50,879 nucleotides of DNA from Candidatus Thorarchaeota archaeon (GTDB lineage Archaea > Asgardarchaeota > Thorarchaeia > Thorarchaeales > Thorarchaeaceae): positions 1 through 50,879 of the forward strand of contig JAEOTX010000051.1 of assembly GCA_016839605.1 (NCBI GenBank). The letters run 5' to 3'. The position numbers and the translations under genes are program-made. This document shows positions 26,309 to 33,769 of the stretch, piece by piece; the stretch's first letter is position 1, and each line of letters begins with the position of its first letter. Under the pieces are notes generated by a model. That model saw only the letters and a list, made by a program, of their open reading frames with translations. It did no database searches and had not been told where the DNA came from.

Positions 26309-27525
26309 ATCACAAGAATCTACCGTGGCCAGAACTTCATCGACCTACGAGTCTCGTACAATTGGCTGGCAACGTTGATGCAATAAGAGGACTGAAAGAA
26401 TGGGTTCAGTCCTGGATTAGGGGATCACCTACTAAGAGAGCTGCATTGCTAATTGGCCCTCCAGGCGTTGGAAAAACTGCTTCTGTTGGAGCGCTTTCTC
26501 ATGATTACGACTTAGAACTGGTAGAGTTCAATTCTAGTGATAAACGAAACAAGGGGAGTATCGAGAATCAGGTCTGGAAAGCAGCAACACAGCAAACATT
26601 GGATGGCAGACTTCGTCTTCTTCTTTTGGACGAGGTAGACGGGCTCTCCGGGACCAGTGATCGGGGAGGGGTGGGTGCAATCCTCAAAATCGTTGAAGAC
26701 ACAGTCCATCCTATCATAATGACTGCAAATGATCCGAGCAGCCCACGACTCAAAGATTTACTGAAGATCTGTAAGGTGTTCAAATTCGACCCGATCGAAC
26801 TGAATGACATGGTGGCTGTCATTAGAGAGATTGCAGCTGCACATGATTCCACATTTACCGATGATGTGTTAGAGGGAATTGCGGACAGGGCTGGAGGCGA
26901 CCTTCGAGCTGCAATATCTGATCTTGAAACTCTCTTTGTAAGCGGACGCACGTCAGATGTTGGACTACCATCACGTGACGTACGTCGTGAGGTTAGGGAC
27001 GCCTTTGGACGATTATTCATGACTACTGATCCAGAGGCTGCTAGGCGCGTTGTTTCAGAATTAGATATAGACCACAATCAGCTTCTTCTGTGGCTTGAAG
27101 AGAATGTTCATCTTCATCTCACGACTCTGGAAGAACTTGACCAAGGGCTTGAATATCTTTCACTTGCTGATTTATCCCTTGGACGAATTTGGAGGCGTCA
27201 GAACTGGAAGTTGTTGGCCTATGTATATGACTTTCTAGCAATTGGGGTGTCTGCAAGCAGGAAGGTGACGCCATATAGGAGTGTCGAGTATTCTCAGCCA
27301 TCCTGGCCAATGCTAATCTGGCGTGGGAATAGAAAACGTGACAAAGAATCAGACCTTCTTCTCAAACTATCTAGAATTGCATCGGTTTCTAAGAGAAGAG
27401 CGGCACGTGCTTATAGAGATGCAATGTTCGAGATGGTCAGACAAAATCCCAGATTGAAAGAAGCCTTTTCAGACTGGCTAGAAGTCAAGGAGGGCTTCTT
27501 TGATGAAAGAAGTAGTCGTCACTGA
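26305..27525 (+). CDS. rfcL: Replication factor C large subunit
   Basis: A 406-residue RFC large subunit. It shows PWPELHRPTSLVQLAGN, Walker A IGPPGVGKTAS, FNSSDKRNKGSIENQV, Walker B LLLLDEVDGLSG, sensor 1 IIMTANDPSS and sensor 2 GDLRAAISDLE, followed by the helical collar region. The C-terminus lacks a clear PIP-box. It starts in an ATGA overlap with rfcS. Its last 41 bases overlap the convergent truA gene. Confidence 0.95.
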   Translation: MNHKNLPWPELHRPTSLVQLAGNVDAIRGLKEWVQSWIRGSPTKRAALLIGPPGVGKTASVGALSHDYDLELVEFNSSDKRNKGSIENQVWKAATQQTLDGRLRLLLLDEVDGLSGTSDRGGVGAILKIVEDTVHPIIMTANDPSSPRLKDLLKICKVFKFDPIELNDMVAVIREIAAAHDSTFTDDVLEGIADRAGGDLRAAISDLETLFVSGRTSDVGLPSRDVRREVRDAFGRLFMTTDPEAARRVVSELDIDHNQLLLWLEENVHLHLTTLEELDQGLEYLSLADLSLGRIWRRQNWKLLAYVYDFLAIGVSASRKVTPYRSVEYSQPSWPMLIWRGNRKRDKESDLLLKLSRIASVSKRRAARAYRDAMFEMVRQNPRLKEAFSDWLEVKEGFFDERSSRH

Positions 27526-28324
27526 TAGCACTTAAGGTACGTCTGGACCTCCTGAGATAATTCATATGACCACTCAACTGTTTTTGAATCCTTGAAAGGG
27601 CATACCTACTAGTATTCATTCGAATAGGAATCGCTGTTTCCACTAGTACTAGGCATTCTGGTGGAGCTGGCTCAATACCTCCTGGAATTCTGTCACTACC
27701 ATTGAGATGATTTGAGAACGTTTGTATGTTCATTGCGCTGGTGCCAATCTGTAGAAGCAGTGATACTGTCTTTCTGATTAACTTCCAGAGAAAGTTAGTA
27801 CCAAAGATGTCCATAGTAAGGCCATCGTCGGATTCCAGCAGACATGCATTGAGAATAGTAGTTGTAGTCGGTCTATCACCATCTGGCTTGGAGAGAAGAG
27901 AGAAATCGCGGGTTCCTGACAGCAGTTGTGCAGCAGTTCTCATAGATTGCAAATCCATGTCGGATGAATCTATATCGAAATAATACCTGTAATGTCTCAT
28001 AAGTACGTCATATCGGGGATTGAAATTGGATGGGGCTAAAGTAGATGCCCACAATGCAATGTCAGATGGAAGATGTCTATTTACTCTGTCAATGTCGAGT
28101 TTCTTTTCTGTTTTTATTAGCACAATTTGACCTATGCTATGCACTCCACGGTCAGTACGGCCCGAGAATTGGACTGTCTGAGTAGAGTAATCGGTCTTAC
28201 TCTTCGGGTCCCACTGATTCAACGCGTCAATCAGTTCACCCTGGACAGTTATGAGGTTTGGCTGAAATTGGGATCCATGGTAACGATCTCCGAGATAGAA
28301 GAGACGTGTGATATAGGAATGCAA
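27485..28324 (-). CDS. truA: tRNA pseudouridine(38-40) synthase TruA
   Basis: A 279-residue pseudouridine synthase acting on positions 38-40 of the anticodon arm. The catalytic aspartate is in FSGRTDRGVHSIGQ (usually GRTDAGVH; the residue after Asp is Arg here). Other conserved parts are LFYLGDRYHGSQFQ and FGTNFLWKLIRKTVSLL. It begins at TTG 28324, with GAGGT nine bases upstream. It follows the HTH gene by 16 bases in the cdc6-HTH-truA run. Its 3' end runs 41 bases into rfcL on the other strand. Confidence 0.92.
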   Translation of the reverse strand: MHSYITRLFYLGDRYHGSQFQPNLITVQGELIDALNQWDPKSKTDYSTQTVQFSGRTDRGVHSIGQIVLIKTEKKLDIDRVNRHLPSDIALWASTLAPSNFNPRYDVLMRHYRYYFDIDSSDMDLQSMRTAAQLLSGTRDFSLLSKPDGDRPTTTTILNACLLESDDGLTMDIFGTNFLWKLIRKTVSLLLQIGTSAMNIQTFSNHLNGSDRIPGGIEPAPPECLVLVETAIPIRMNTSRYALSRIQKQLSGHMNYLRRSRRTLSAISDDYFFHQRSPP

Positions 28325-28340
28325 CTGGTAGACCTCTTAG

Positions 28341-28634
28341 TCATGACTGCCATAGTCCAAACAGATTTCGTAAGGCTCGTGCCCTGTGGTCCTCTATTCG
28401 ATAACGGTAGATTTTGATTCTCCCGAACATCTTTTCCTCGACAAGACCTGATGCGATAAGCACCTCGAGATGTGATTTGGTTGAGCTATGATTCAAAGAA
28501 ACTCTCCGACAGAGTTCGGATATGTTCAACTCGCTGGAAGTGGCCAGTTCTTTTATTATTTTGATTCTTCCTCTTGAAGAGAATAGCTCCTCTATCGGTA
28601 CTCGGAAACTGTCATCAGCATCAGTAGAAATCAT
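28341..28634 (-). CDS. Winged-helix transcriptional regulator (ArsR/MarR-like)
   Basis: A 97-residue single-domain winged helix: LFSSRGRIKIIKELATS, then LNISELCRRVSLNHSSTKSHLEVL as recognition helix, and a wing VEEKMFGRIKIYRY. No ligand site is visible. It sits 12 bases after cdc6 and 16 bases before truA on the same strand, so it is probably co-transcribed with the initiator gene. A role in controlling replication-gene expression is possible but only inferred from position. Confidence 0.82.
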   Translation of the reverse strand: MISTDADDSFRVPIEELFSSRGRIKIIKELATSSELNISELCRRVSLNHSSTKSHLEVLIASGLVEEKMFGRIKIYRYRIEDHRARALRNLFGLWQS

Positions 28635-28646
28635 GTAAACCCCCTA

Positions 28647-29840
28647 TTAGGTAAGTAAATCGAGCAGATGTTGTTCTAGCATTTCAGCTGGCACATCAGA
28701 GAGTCCTATCAGAGTTGTCTGGCCTCTCTGTCCAGCACCAGAGCGTTTTGTGTCTAGAAGTCCATGAGCGTTTAGATCCTGCACCCACTCCCAAATCTGA
28801 GTGTGAGCCCTTGGTTCTTCGTTATACTCCTCACATATCGGATGATACATCTCTTCGAGCTCACCCATTGTGATGTAGGCACCCCGATTCACCTTGAGTT
28901 GTCTTGCGGCTGCTAAAAGAAGAAGCATGTTCTGTCGTGGAAGAGCTGCAAATACTTCCTTCCTCAACTCAGGATGTGTGTCGGCTTTAGCCTTACGAGC
29001 ATAGTCAGGAATCACCTTTCTGGAATCCGTACTATCGGCCTGTTTCCCTGCACGCCACAGGAGTTCGATTGCATAACGAGCATCCCCACGTTCTGAGGCA
29101 ATATCACAGATGAGCTGTAGTGTCTCGTCCATGACTGTATCTTGCTCGAATGCAGTATCTACTCGCCCCTTTAGAATATCATACAGAGCAATGGATGCAT
29201 ATTGATTAAAACGCAGTATGTTTCTTTGAAGTGTGCTTAATGTACTTTGGTCCAAGATGGTTTCATCGAGAGGTATCTTTCTCCCCACTCCGATTACAGA
29301 CAGACGTTGGGGAGCATTCAACTGATCATCCGTTAGCCGAGTCAGGTCGTAGAGAATGTCAGCACCTCGTTGTCTAATGAAATAGTCGAGCTCGTCAAGT
29401 ATCAGTAGAAGGTATCTATCTTCTTCGTCAAGTACCTCGATAACCATCTGGAGGATTTCTTCTGGTGAGTGGCCTCGTCTGGGAAACCTTGGTTTAAACT
29501 CTCTTAGCATCCGCAGATACACAAGGTAGGTGCTTTTGCTTACTCGGCAATTGATATGCAGCTTATGCAATCTTATGCCCCGTCGGGTAGCTGCTTTAAC
29601 CATTTGATCTGCAAAACGCTTAGTCACAGCCGTTTTTCCAGTGCCTACTGGACCCTCGATAATGAACTTCTGACTTGTACGACCGGGGGAGGAGATTAGC
29701 GTCTTGAAACTCTGGGCAAGTGTTCTCAACTCGGGCTCTCGATGTGGAAGAGTTTCAGGAACATAATCGATAGAAAGTAATTGCTCCGCTTTGAATACAC
29801 TCTGCCGACTCAGTTCGTCTTCCACATAGTCATGCGTCAT
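28647..29840 (-). CDS. cdc6: Orc1/Cdc6 replication initiator
   Basis: A 397-residue AAA+ initiator. It begins with the family LPHREPELRTLAQ lead-in. Walker A is EGPVGTGKTAVTKRF, Walker B LLLILDELDYFIR, sensor 1 VIGVGRK, and sensor 2 is within RGDARYAIELLWRAG. A C-terminal winged helix (LKVNRGAYITMGELEEMY) would contact origin DNA. It starts at ATG 29840, with a TATA box about 40 bases upstream. In archaea this gene often lies next to an origin; the upstream region has no origin-recognition box that I could identify. Confidence 0.94.
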   Translation of the reverse strand: MTHDYVEDELSRQSVFKAEQLLSIDYVPETLPHREPELRTLAQSFKTLISSPGRTSQKFIIEGPVGTGKTAVTKRFADQMVKAATRRGIRLHKLHINCRVSKSTYLVYLRMLREFKPRFPRRGHSPEEILQMVIEVLDEEDRYLLLILDELDYFIRQRGADILYDLTRLTDDQLNAPQRLSVIGVGRKIPLDETILDQSTLSTLQRNILRFNQYASIALYDILKGRVDTAFEQDTVMDETLQLICDIASERGDARYAIELLWRAGKQADSTDSRKVIPDYARKAKADTHPELRKEVFAALPRQNMLLLLAAARQLKVNRGAYITMGELEEMYHPICEEYNEEPRAHTQIWEWVQDLNAHGLLDTKRSGAGQRGQTTLIGLSDVPAEMLEQHLLDLLT

Positions 29841-29875
29841 GAGGCATCCCGGTCCGAAGTAGAAACAATATAGTA

Positions 29876-29886
29876 ACTTAAAAGAG
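29876..29886 (-). promoter_or_regulatory. TATA box of cdc6
   Basis: The minus strand reads CTCTTTTAAGT about 40 bases upstream of the cdc6 ATG. Confidence 0.5.
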
Positions 29887-30062
29887 TTATGCGAATTGTT
29901 CGATTAAATGTATCCGAGGGGTGGTGTTAACCGAAAGTAATAGTGGCGAGCTCGTTACTCAAGATCCATATCATCGTCACTCTGGACTCATTGGGGTCAT
30001 GGCAGTCATCACTCGCCGCTCTCGCTTGGGTCCACTCGTCCTTAAGTCTGACGAAAAGAATG

Positions 30063-30166
30063 TGCGGCCGCCGGGATTATCTCGACACACGACAGTCGTC
30101 TGCCGATTCGAACCCGGGTTGGAGGCTTGGGAGGCCTCCGTCCTAACCATGCTAGACTACGGCCGC
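30063..30166 (-). tRNA. tRNA-Gly (CCC) with a 30-base intron in the T-loop/T-stem
   Basis: The acceptor stem GCGGCCG pairs with CGGCCGC, discriminator A, no encoded CCA. The anticodon stem is GAGGC/GCCTC, loop CTCCCAA (anticodon CCC). The T-arm begins CCGGG-TTCGAAT, but its 3' strand CCCGG comes only after 30 extra bases. Removing these gives a normal 74-base tRNA. A TATA box lies about 25 bases upstream of the mature 5' end. Confidence 0.92.
30076..30105 (-). other. Non-canonical intron of tRNA-Gly near position 60
   Basis: Thirty bases interrupt the T-arm. Because AATC occurs at both junctions, the exact site can slide between about positions 57 and 61. The intron can fold ACGA-CTG-TCGT. 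I could not settle a strict bulge-helix-bulge for it. Confidence 0.8.
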
Positions 30167-30190
30167 TGAAGAGGTCATCCTTGTGGTGCA

Positions 30191-30199
30191 TGATAAAAG
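30191..30199 (-). promoter_or_regulatory. TATA box of tRNA-Gly
   Basis: The minus strand reads CTTTTATCA, placed about 25 bases before the mature 5' end. Confidence 0.5.
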
Positions 30200-30283
30200 A
30201 CTATCGGCAAATTGAGACTGAAATGCTCCAAGTCAACGCTTATCAAGGACTTGTGGAACAGCCGGCCCTGAGGATTATACATC

Positions 30284-31420
30284 ATGGCCGGTAGCAATCC
30301 ATCAGTCAACTTCTGGCAAGGGAACCAGGCATGTGCAGAGGCCGCAATTGCAGCAGGCTGTAGGTTCTTCGCCGGTTATCCAATCACTCCAGCTTCTGAG
30401 ATAGCAGAAATAATGGCAGAGAATCTTCCAAGGGTCGGAGGAACGTATCTCCAAATGGAGGATGAGATTGGTGCAATATCTGCTGTGATCGGTGCTTCAT
30501 GGGGTGGCGCTCTGTCAATGACCGCAACATCCGGTCCTGGCTTCAGCCTCATGCAGGAGAATATTGGATATGCTATTATGACTGAAACTCCATGTGTCAT
30601 TGTAGATGTCCAACGTGCGGGGCCTAGTACTGGACAGGCAACAAAAGGTGCACAAGGAGATCTTATGCAATCAAGATGGGGCACACATGGAGATGTTGAA
30701 AGCATAGTATTAGCCCCCAACTCAGCACAGGAAACATTCGAGCTCACATTACGTGCCTTTCATCTATCAGAGAAGCTTAGACATCCCGTGATTGTTCTTT
30801 CGGATGAGATTGTGGGACATTCTCGGGAGAAAGTAGTGGTGAACACAAAGGAAGACCTTGTAGTTCAACGAAAATACGCGATGACGGGGAACCCCCCATT
30901 TGCCGGGGTTGATGATGATGGATGGATTAAGATGCCAAGATTTGGCGATGGTCATAACCTGTTAGTCACTGGATCGACACACGACGAATATGGCTATCGA
31001 AAGACCTCGGACCCTGATGTGCATAACAAGTTGATTCGTAGAATTTCAGCCAAAATTCAAGATGAACACACCAATCTCACGGATGTGGTTGTTTCTGGTC
31101 AAGAGTCTGCTGAGTGGGGAATTATATCATATGGTTGTACCTCAAGATCGGTAGAGGAATTAGTTGCTAGGAGTTCAGGTGCTCCTCCGTTGAAATCACT
31201 ACGTTTGAGAACCATATGGCCATTTCCAGACTCTGAGATAATGGAGTTTGCTGAATCAGTTGATCGATTACTGGTACCCGAGCTTAGTCTGGGGCAGCTC
31301 TCCAGAGAGGTCTCAAGAGTGGTTAGTGGCTCTGTAGATGTGGTCCCGCTGACTAAGATCGGCGGAGGGCTGATGATTGAACCAGATGAACTCATAGAGA
31401 GAATAGGATTCGATTCGTGA
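30284..31420 (+). CDS. korA: 2-oxoacid:ferredoxin oxidoreductase alpha subunit (KorA-like)
   Basis: A 378-residue alpha subunit of a ferredoxin-dependent 2-oxoacid oxidoreductase, probably for 2-oxoglutarate. Visible are the N-terminal pyrimidine-domain motifs NQACAEAAIAAGCRFFAGYP and ITPASEIAE, the glutamate in LQMEDEIGAISAVIGAS, TSGPGFSLM, and the RAGPSTGQATKGAQGDL segment typical of Kor/Vor alpha subunits. The beta subunit that binds thiamine diphosphate normally lies directly downstream but is absent here: the next plus-strand gene is rpoG about 1.8 kb away. Its last 322 bases are covered by the 3' end of an open frame on the other strand. Confidence 0.93.
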   Translation: MAGSNPSVNFWQGNQACAEAAIAAGCRFFAGYPITPASEIAEIMAENLPRVGGTYLQMEDEIGAISAVIGASWGGALSMTATSGPGFSLMQENIGYAIMTETPCVIVDVQRAGPSTGQATKGAQGDLMQSRWGTHGDVESIVLAPNSAQETFELTLRAFHLSEKLRHPVIVLSDEIVGHSREKVVVNTKEDLVVQRKYAMTGNPPFAGVDDDGWIKMPRFGDGHNLLVTGSTHDEYGYRKTSDPDVHNKLIRRISAKIQDEHTNLTDVVVSGQESAEWGIISYGCTSRSVEELVARSSGAPPLKSLRLRTIWPFPDSEIMEFAESVDRLLVPELSLGQLSREVSRVVSGSVDVVPLTKIGGGLMIEPDELIERIGFDS

Positions 31421-33156
31421 CATGTGGGAATGATGTGTACCGGGGATATAGGGCCAGGGGGAATTGGGTCCCCAATAATTATCAATATGCTAGATCTCAT
31501 CCAGATGACTATGGGTTGTGAAATGTTAGTTTCTTCGCACCAAGAGCTGTTTATGTACAGATGAAGACTGTGTAATCCCGGATAGATATGGAGAGGGAAA
31601 AGAACCTGTATTGATGAAGTGACGTCTGCATTGTTTATTGTGAAGAAAGGTGTAGAGGTTGAATCGGCATAGATTCGCACATCAGCAGTTCCGATACTCT
31701 GTCCATTATCATCTGTAACATTCAGGCCAATCTCAGCTGTTTCTCCATAATACACCAAATCAAGCATCATATTGACGGAAATGGTCCCATGAACAATGAT
31801 TTCTAGCTCAAGGGGATTTTGGGCTATGTATGAACTGTCAGTTACCTCAATGGATATTGCATGAGGGCCTAATGATGTATTACTTTGGATTGGGAACGTA
31901 ATCTCCGTGGGACTGTTTGCAATAACTGACGCGTTGGTGCCGATCTCGCCAATTGAATCGATGATTTCTATTGGAATCAGCTGGCTCTGTAGCAAGGTGG
32001 AATTGATGCTAATATTCAGGGTGATATTGCTTCCGCGCTTGACTGACCAAGTAACATTCGTTGTGGAAAGATGAACAACGTAAGGTATCACATCAATTGT
32101 GATTGATTCTGACTCGTTTCGATAGAGTGGATTAACAGCTGTAAGATTCAGATTATAAGACCCTGGTTCGACATTGAAAGGTATTGACATGTCATAAAGT
32201 CCGTCACCAAGAATGTTCATTATACCTGAGGAAAAGGATGTGTGCCACTGAATCACACTGTCAGATATTGGCTGACCTTCCACCGTCGTCTGTTCTACTA
32301 ATATGTCTACAGATTCGTTTTGGCTGCCATCTGGTGTCTGACAATGTACCGATGATGGTGCGGATAAAACAGTCAGATTTGAGGCGGCCCTTGTTACTGT
32401 GAGAGGAAAAGATTCTGAGAAGGGCAGGAAGTCCTCTGTCCCATTGCCTGCTACTACCACTGTATAATCGCCTGGAGAACCAGTAGCGTCGGTCCAGTTA
32501 ATCTGAGCTTCTCCATTTGAGGATGTGGTCGTATCAAATTGTAGTATTGAATCAGATGTGGAATTGATGAGTGTGACAGTCACAGGGCTGTTCCTAAATG
32601 GAATAGACTGATTGTGCATACTTACAACTTTGAAGTCAAGAGTGGAATTTGCGTTGAATTCAATGTTCAATGTTGATAATGCAATAACACTAAGATGACC
32701 TCTTGTTATATTCACAATAATGGTATCGCCCCCACCCTGTGAATAGGAGTCGTAAATCTCAACATTGAAAATTACAAATGCTTGCGTGCCATTCATCCCC
32801 GGTGATGTGTCTTCTGGCAGGATGGTATAGGATGAATTGAAATAACGTACATCGGTTGAAGGCGGGATTTCATAGCTATTAGAGAACGCAGGACCTTGGT
32901 CAGTCACTACCGCAAATGACACATAGCACCACCCATCTCCACTGAAATCTGCAATCAACTTAGCAACCATGTTTATTGTCTCACCTACTTCATACACTAG
33001 CTTGTCAGTTTCGAAGTAATGGAATTCGAAATAGAAGGCAGAAACAGGTGCAATCAAACAGAATGTAATACATGTGCAAACGATAACAGCCGCTAGTGTC
33101 CTTTGACTCAAGAAACCCACCAAAACCCGGTCAGTATGTTGCCTAAAAAACAGCAC
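31099..33156 (-). CDS. Secreted Ig-like repeat surface protein (3' end doubtful)
   Basis: A 685-residue open frame. The N-terminus carries a signal peptide (LAAVIVCTCITFCLIAPVSA, cleavage before FYFEF), then several beta-sandwich/Ig-like repeats rich in N-x-S/T glycosylation sites and in phrases such as SSNGEAQINWTDATGSPGDY, as in archaeal adhesins and S-layer-associated proteins. The start is unclear: GTG 33156 or TTG 33111, the latter having GGTGGG upstream and a better signal-peptide n-region. The last 107 codons lie antisense to korA, are low-complexity and contain no membrane anchor, unlike the related protein at 37 kb. The real gene probably ended near 31450 and has lost its stop or anchor, or the sequence has an error. 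Confidence 0.65.
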   Translation of the reverse strand: MLFFRQHTDRVLVGFLSQRTLAAVIVCTCITFCLIAPVSAFYFEFHYFETDKLVYEVGETINMVAKLIADFSGDGWCYVSFAVVTDQGPAFSNSYEIPPSTDVRYFNSSYTILPEDTSPGMNGTQAFVIFNVEIYDSYSQGGGDTIIVNITRGHLSVIALSTLNIEFNANSTLDFKVVSMHNQSIPFRNSPVTVTLINSTSDSILQFDTTTSSNGEAQINWTDATGSPGDYTVVVAGNGTEDFLPFSESFPLTVTRAASNLTVLSAPSSVHCQTPDGSQNESVDILVEQTTVEGQPISDSVIQWHTSFSSGIMNILGDGLYDMSIPFNVEPGSYNLNLTAVNPLYRNESESITIDVIPYVVHLSTTNVTWSVKRGSNITLNISINSTLLQSQLIPIEIIDSIGEIGTNASVIANSPTEITFPIQSNTSLGPHAISIEVTDSSYIAQNPLELEIIVHGTISVNMMLDLVYYGETAEIGLNVTDDNGQSIGTADVRIYADSTSTPFFTINNADVTSSIQVLFPLHIYPGLHSLHLYINSSWCEETNISQPIVIWMRSSILIIIGDPIPPGPISPVHIIPTCHESNPILSMSSSGSIISPPPILVSGTTSTEPLTTLETSLESCPRLSSGTSNRSTDSANSIISESGNGHMVLKRSDFNGGAPELLATNSSTDLEVQPYDIIPHSADS
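31458..31473 (+). terminator. Hairpin downstream of korA
   Basis: GGGGA-ATTGGG-TCCCC forms a 5-bp stem followed by AATAATTATC, 38 bases after the korA stop. It also lies inside the antisense open frame. Confidence 0.35.
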
Positions 33157-33169
33157 ACGAATAGAACGA

Positions 33170-33179
33170 CAACTTTAAT
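33170..33179 (+). promoter_or_regulatory. TATA-like element of rpoG
   Basis: ACTTTAATTC lies about 55 bases before the rpoG start. The complementary strand of the same region could also serve the divergent surface protein gene. Confidence 0.35.
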
Positions 33180-33228
33180 TCAAGACTTACAGCCAACCAA
33201 GCGCTGAAGAGAAGGAGCGTCTAAGAAG

Positions 33229-33594
33229 ATGGTGATCAGACTAAAGAATGCTACAATTGAGTCAATCGAAGACACTGAAACAAAGAGACTGAAAGTTGTC
33301 AAGGTGATTGCCAAGGAAGAAGGGGCTCGAGTATCATTGGAGCTTCCAGAGGTCCTATGCAGTACAATGAATCCAAGAGATGAAGTCACAGTCATAATTG
33401 ATTCTAAACCAATTGCACGAGGAAACAATGCCAAACTATATGCAGAAGGCAAGGTGTTTCGAATAAGGGATGAGAAGGGGGTTGAGGTGACTGGTACAGT
33501 AGGTGGACTAAGGATGACCCTTGATCTTAGTAGTCCTACAGCCGCTCAACGAAAGACATTCGATCACGACAAATTCTTGATAGCAATTGTCTGA
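33229..33594 (+). CDS. rpoG: RNA polymerase subunit Rpo8/RpoG (Rpb8-like)
   Basis: A 121-residue OB-fold protein resembling archaeal RpoG and eukaryotic Rpb8. The diagnostic C-terminal part is present: AEGKVFRIRDEKGVE followed by GTVGGLRMTLDLSS, matching the Rpb8 G-K-V-Y-R-I and G-G-L-x-M-x-L signatures. RpoG occurs in TACK and Asgard archaea but not in Euryarchaeota, so it also helps place the organism. It starts at ATG 33229. No other RNA polymerase gene is in the window. The identification is by motif only. Confidence 0.78.
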   Translation: MVIRLKNATIESIEDTETKRLKVVKVIAKEEGARVSLELPEVLCSTMNPRDEVTVIIDSKPIARGNNAKLYAEGKVFRIRDEKGVEVTGTVGGLRMTLDLSSPTAAQRKTFDHDKFLIAIV

Positions 33595-33620
33595 GAGTGT
33601 GGTTGCTGATTCGCACAGAA

Positions 33621-33657
33621 TAGTTTCGGACATCTCTCTTTCTGTCAGTCCGGACTA
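33621..33657 (+). terminator. Imperfect hairpin after rpoG
   Basis: TAGT-tt-CGGAC pairs with GTCCG-g-ACTA across a 16-base pyrimidine-rich loop. It lies 27 bases after the rpoG stop in the 175-base gap before the TFIIB-like gene, which otherwise shows nothing clear. Confidence 0.35.
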
Positions 33658-33769
33658 CTAACACCCATTGTAAAGTATTAGGAATTTACTCTGTAGAACA
33701 ACATATCCTGAGGAACGAACTAGAACCCTCCTGAAATCTAGTTAGGACGCAGACCTACGTATTGTTTGG

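Noticed and set aside
29887-30062. Origin recognition boxes upstream of cdc6
   Set aside because: I looked for GTTTCCA/TGGAAAC-like or G-string repeats and saw no convincing copies.
29921-30169. Open frames over the region containing tRNA-Gly
   Set aside because: They run antisense through the tRNA gene and its intron and have no recognisable protein features.
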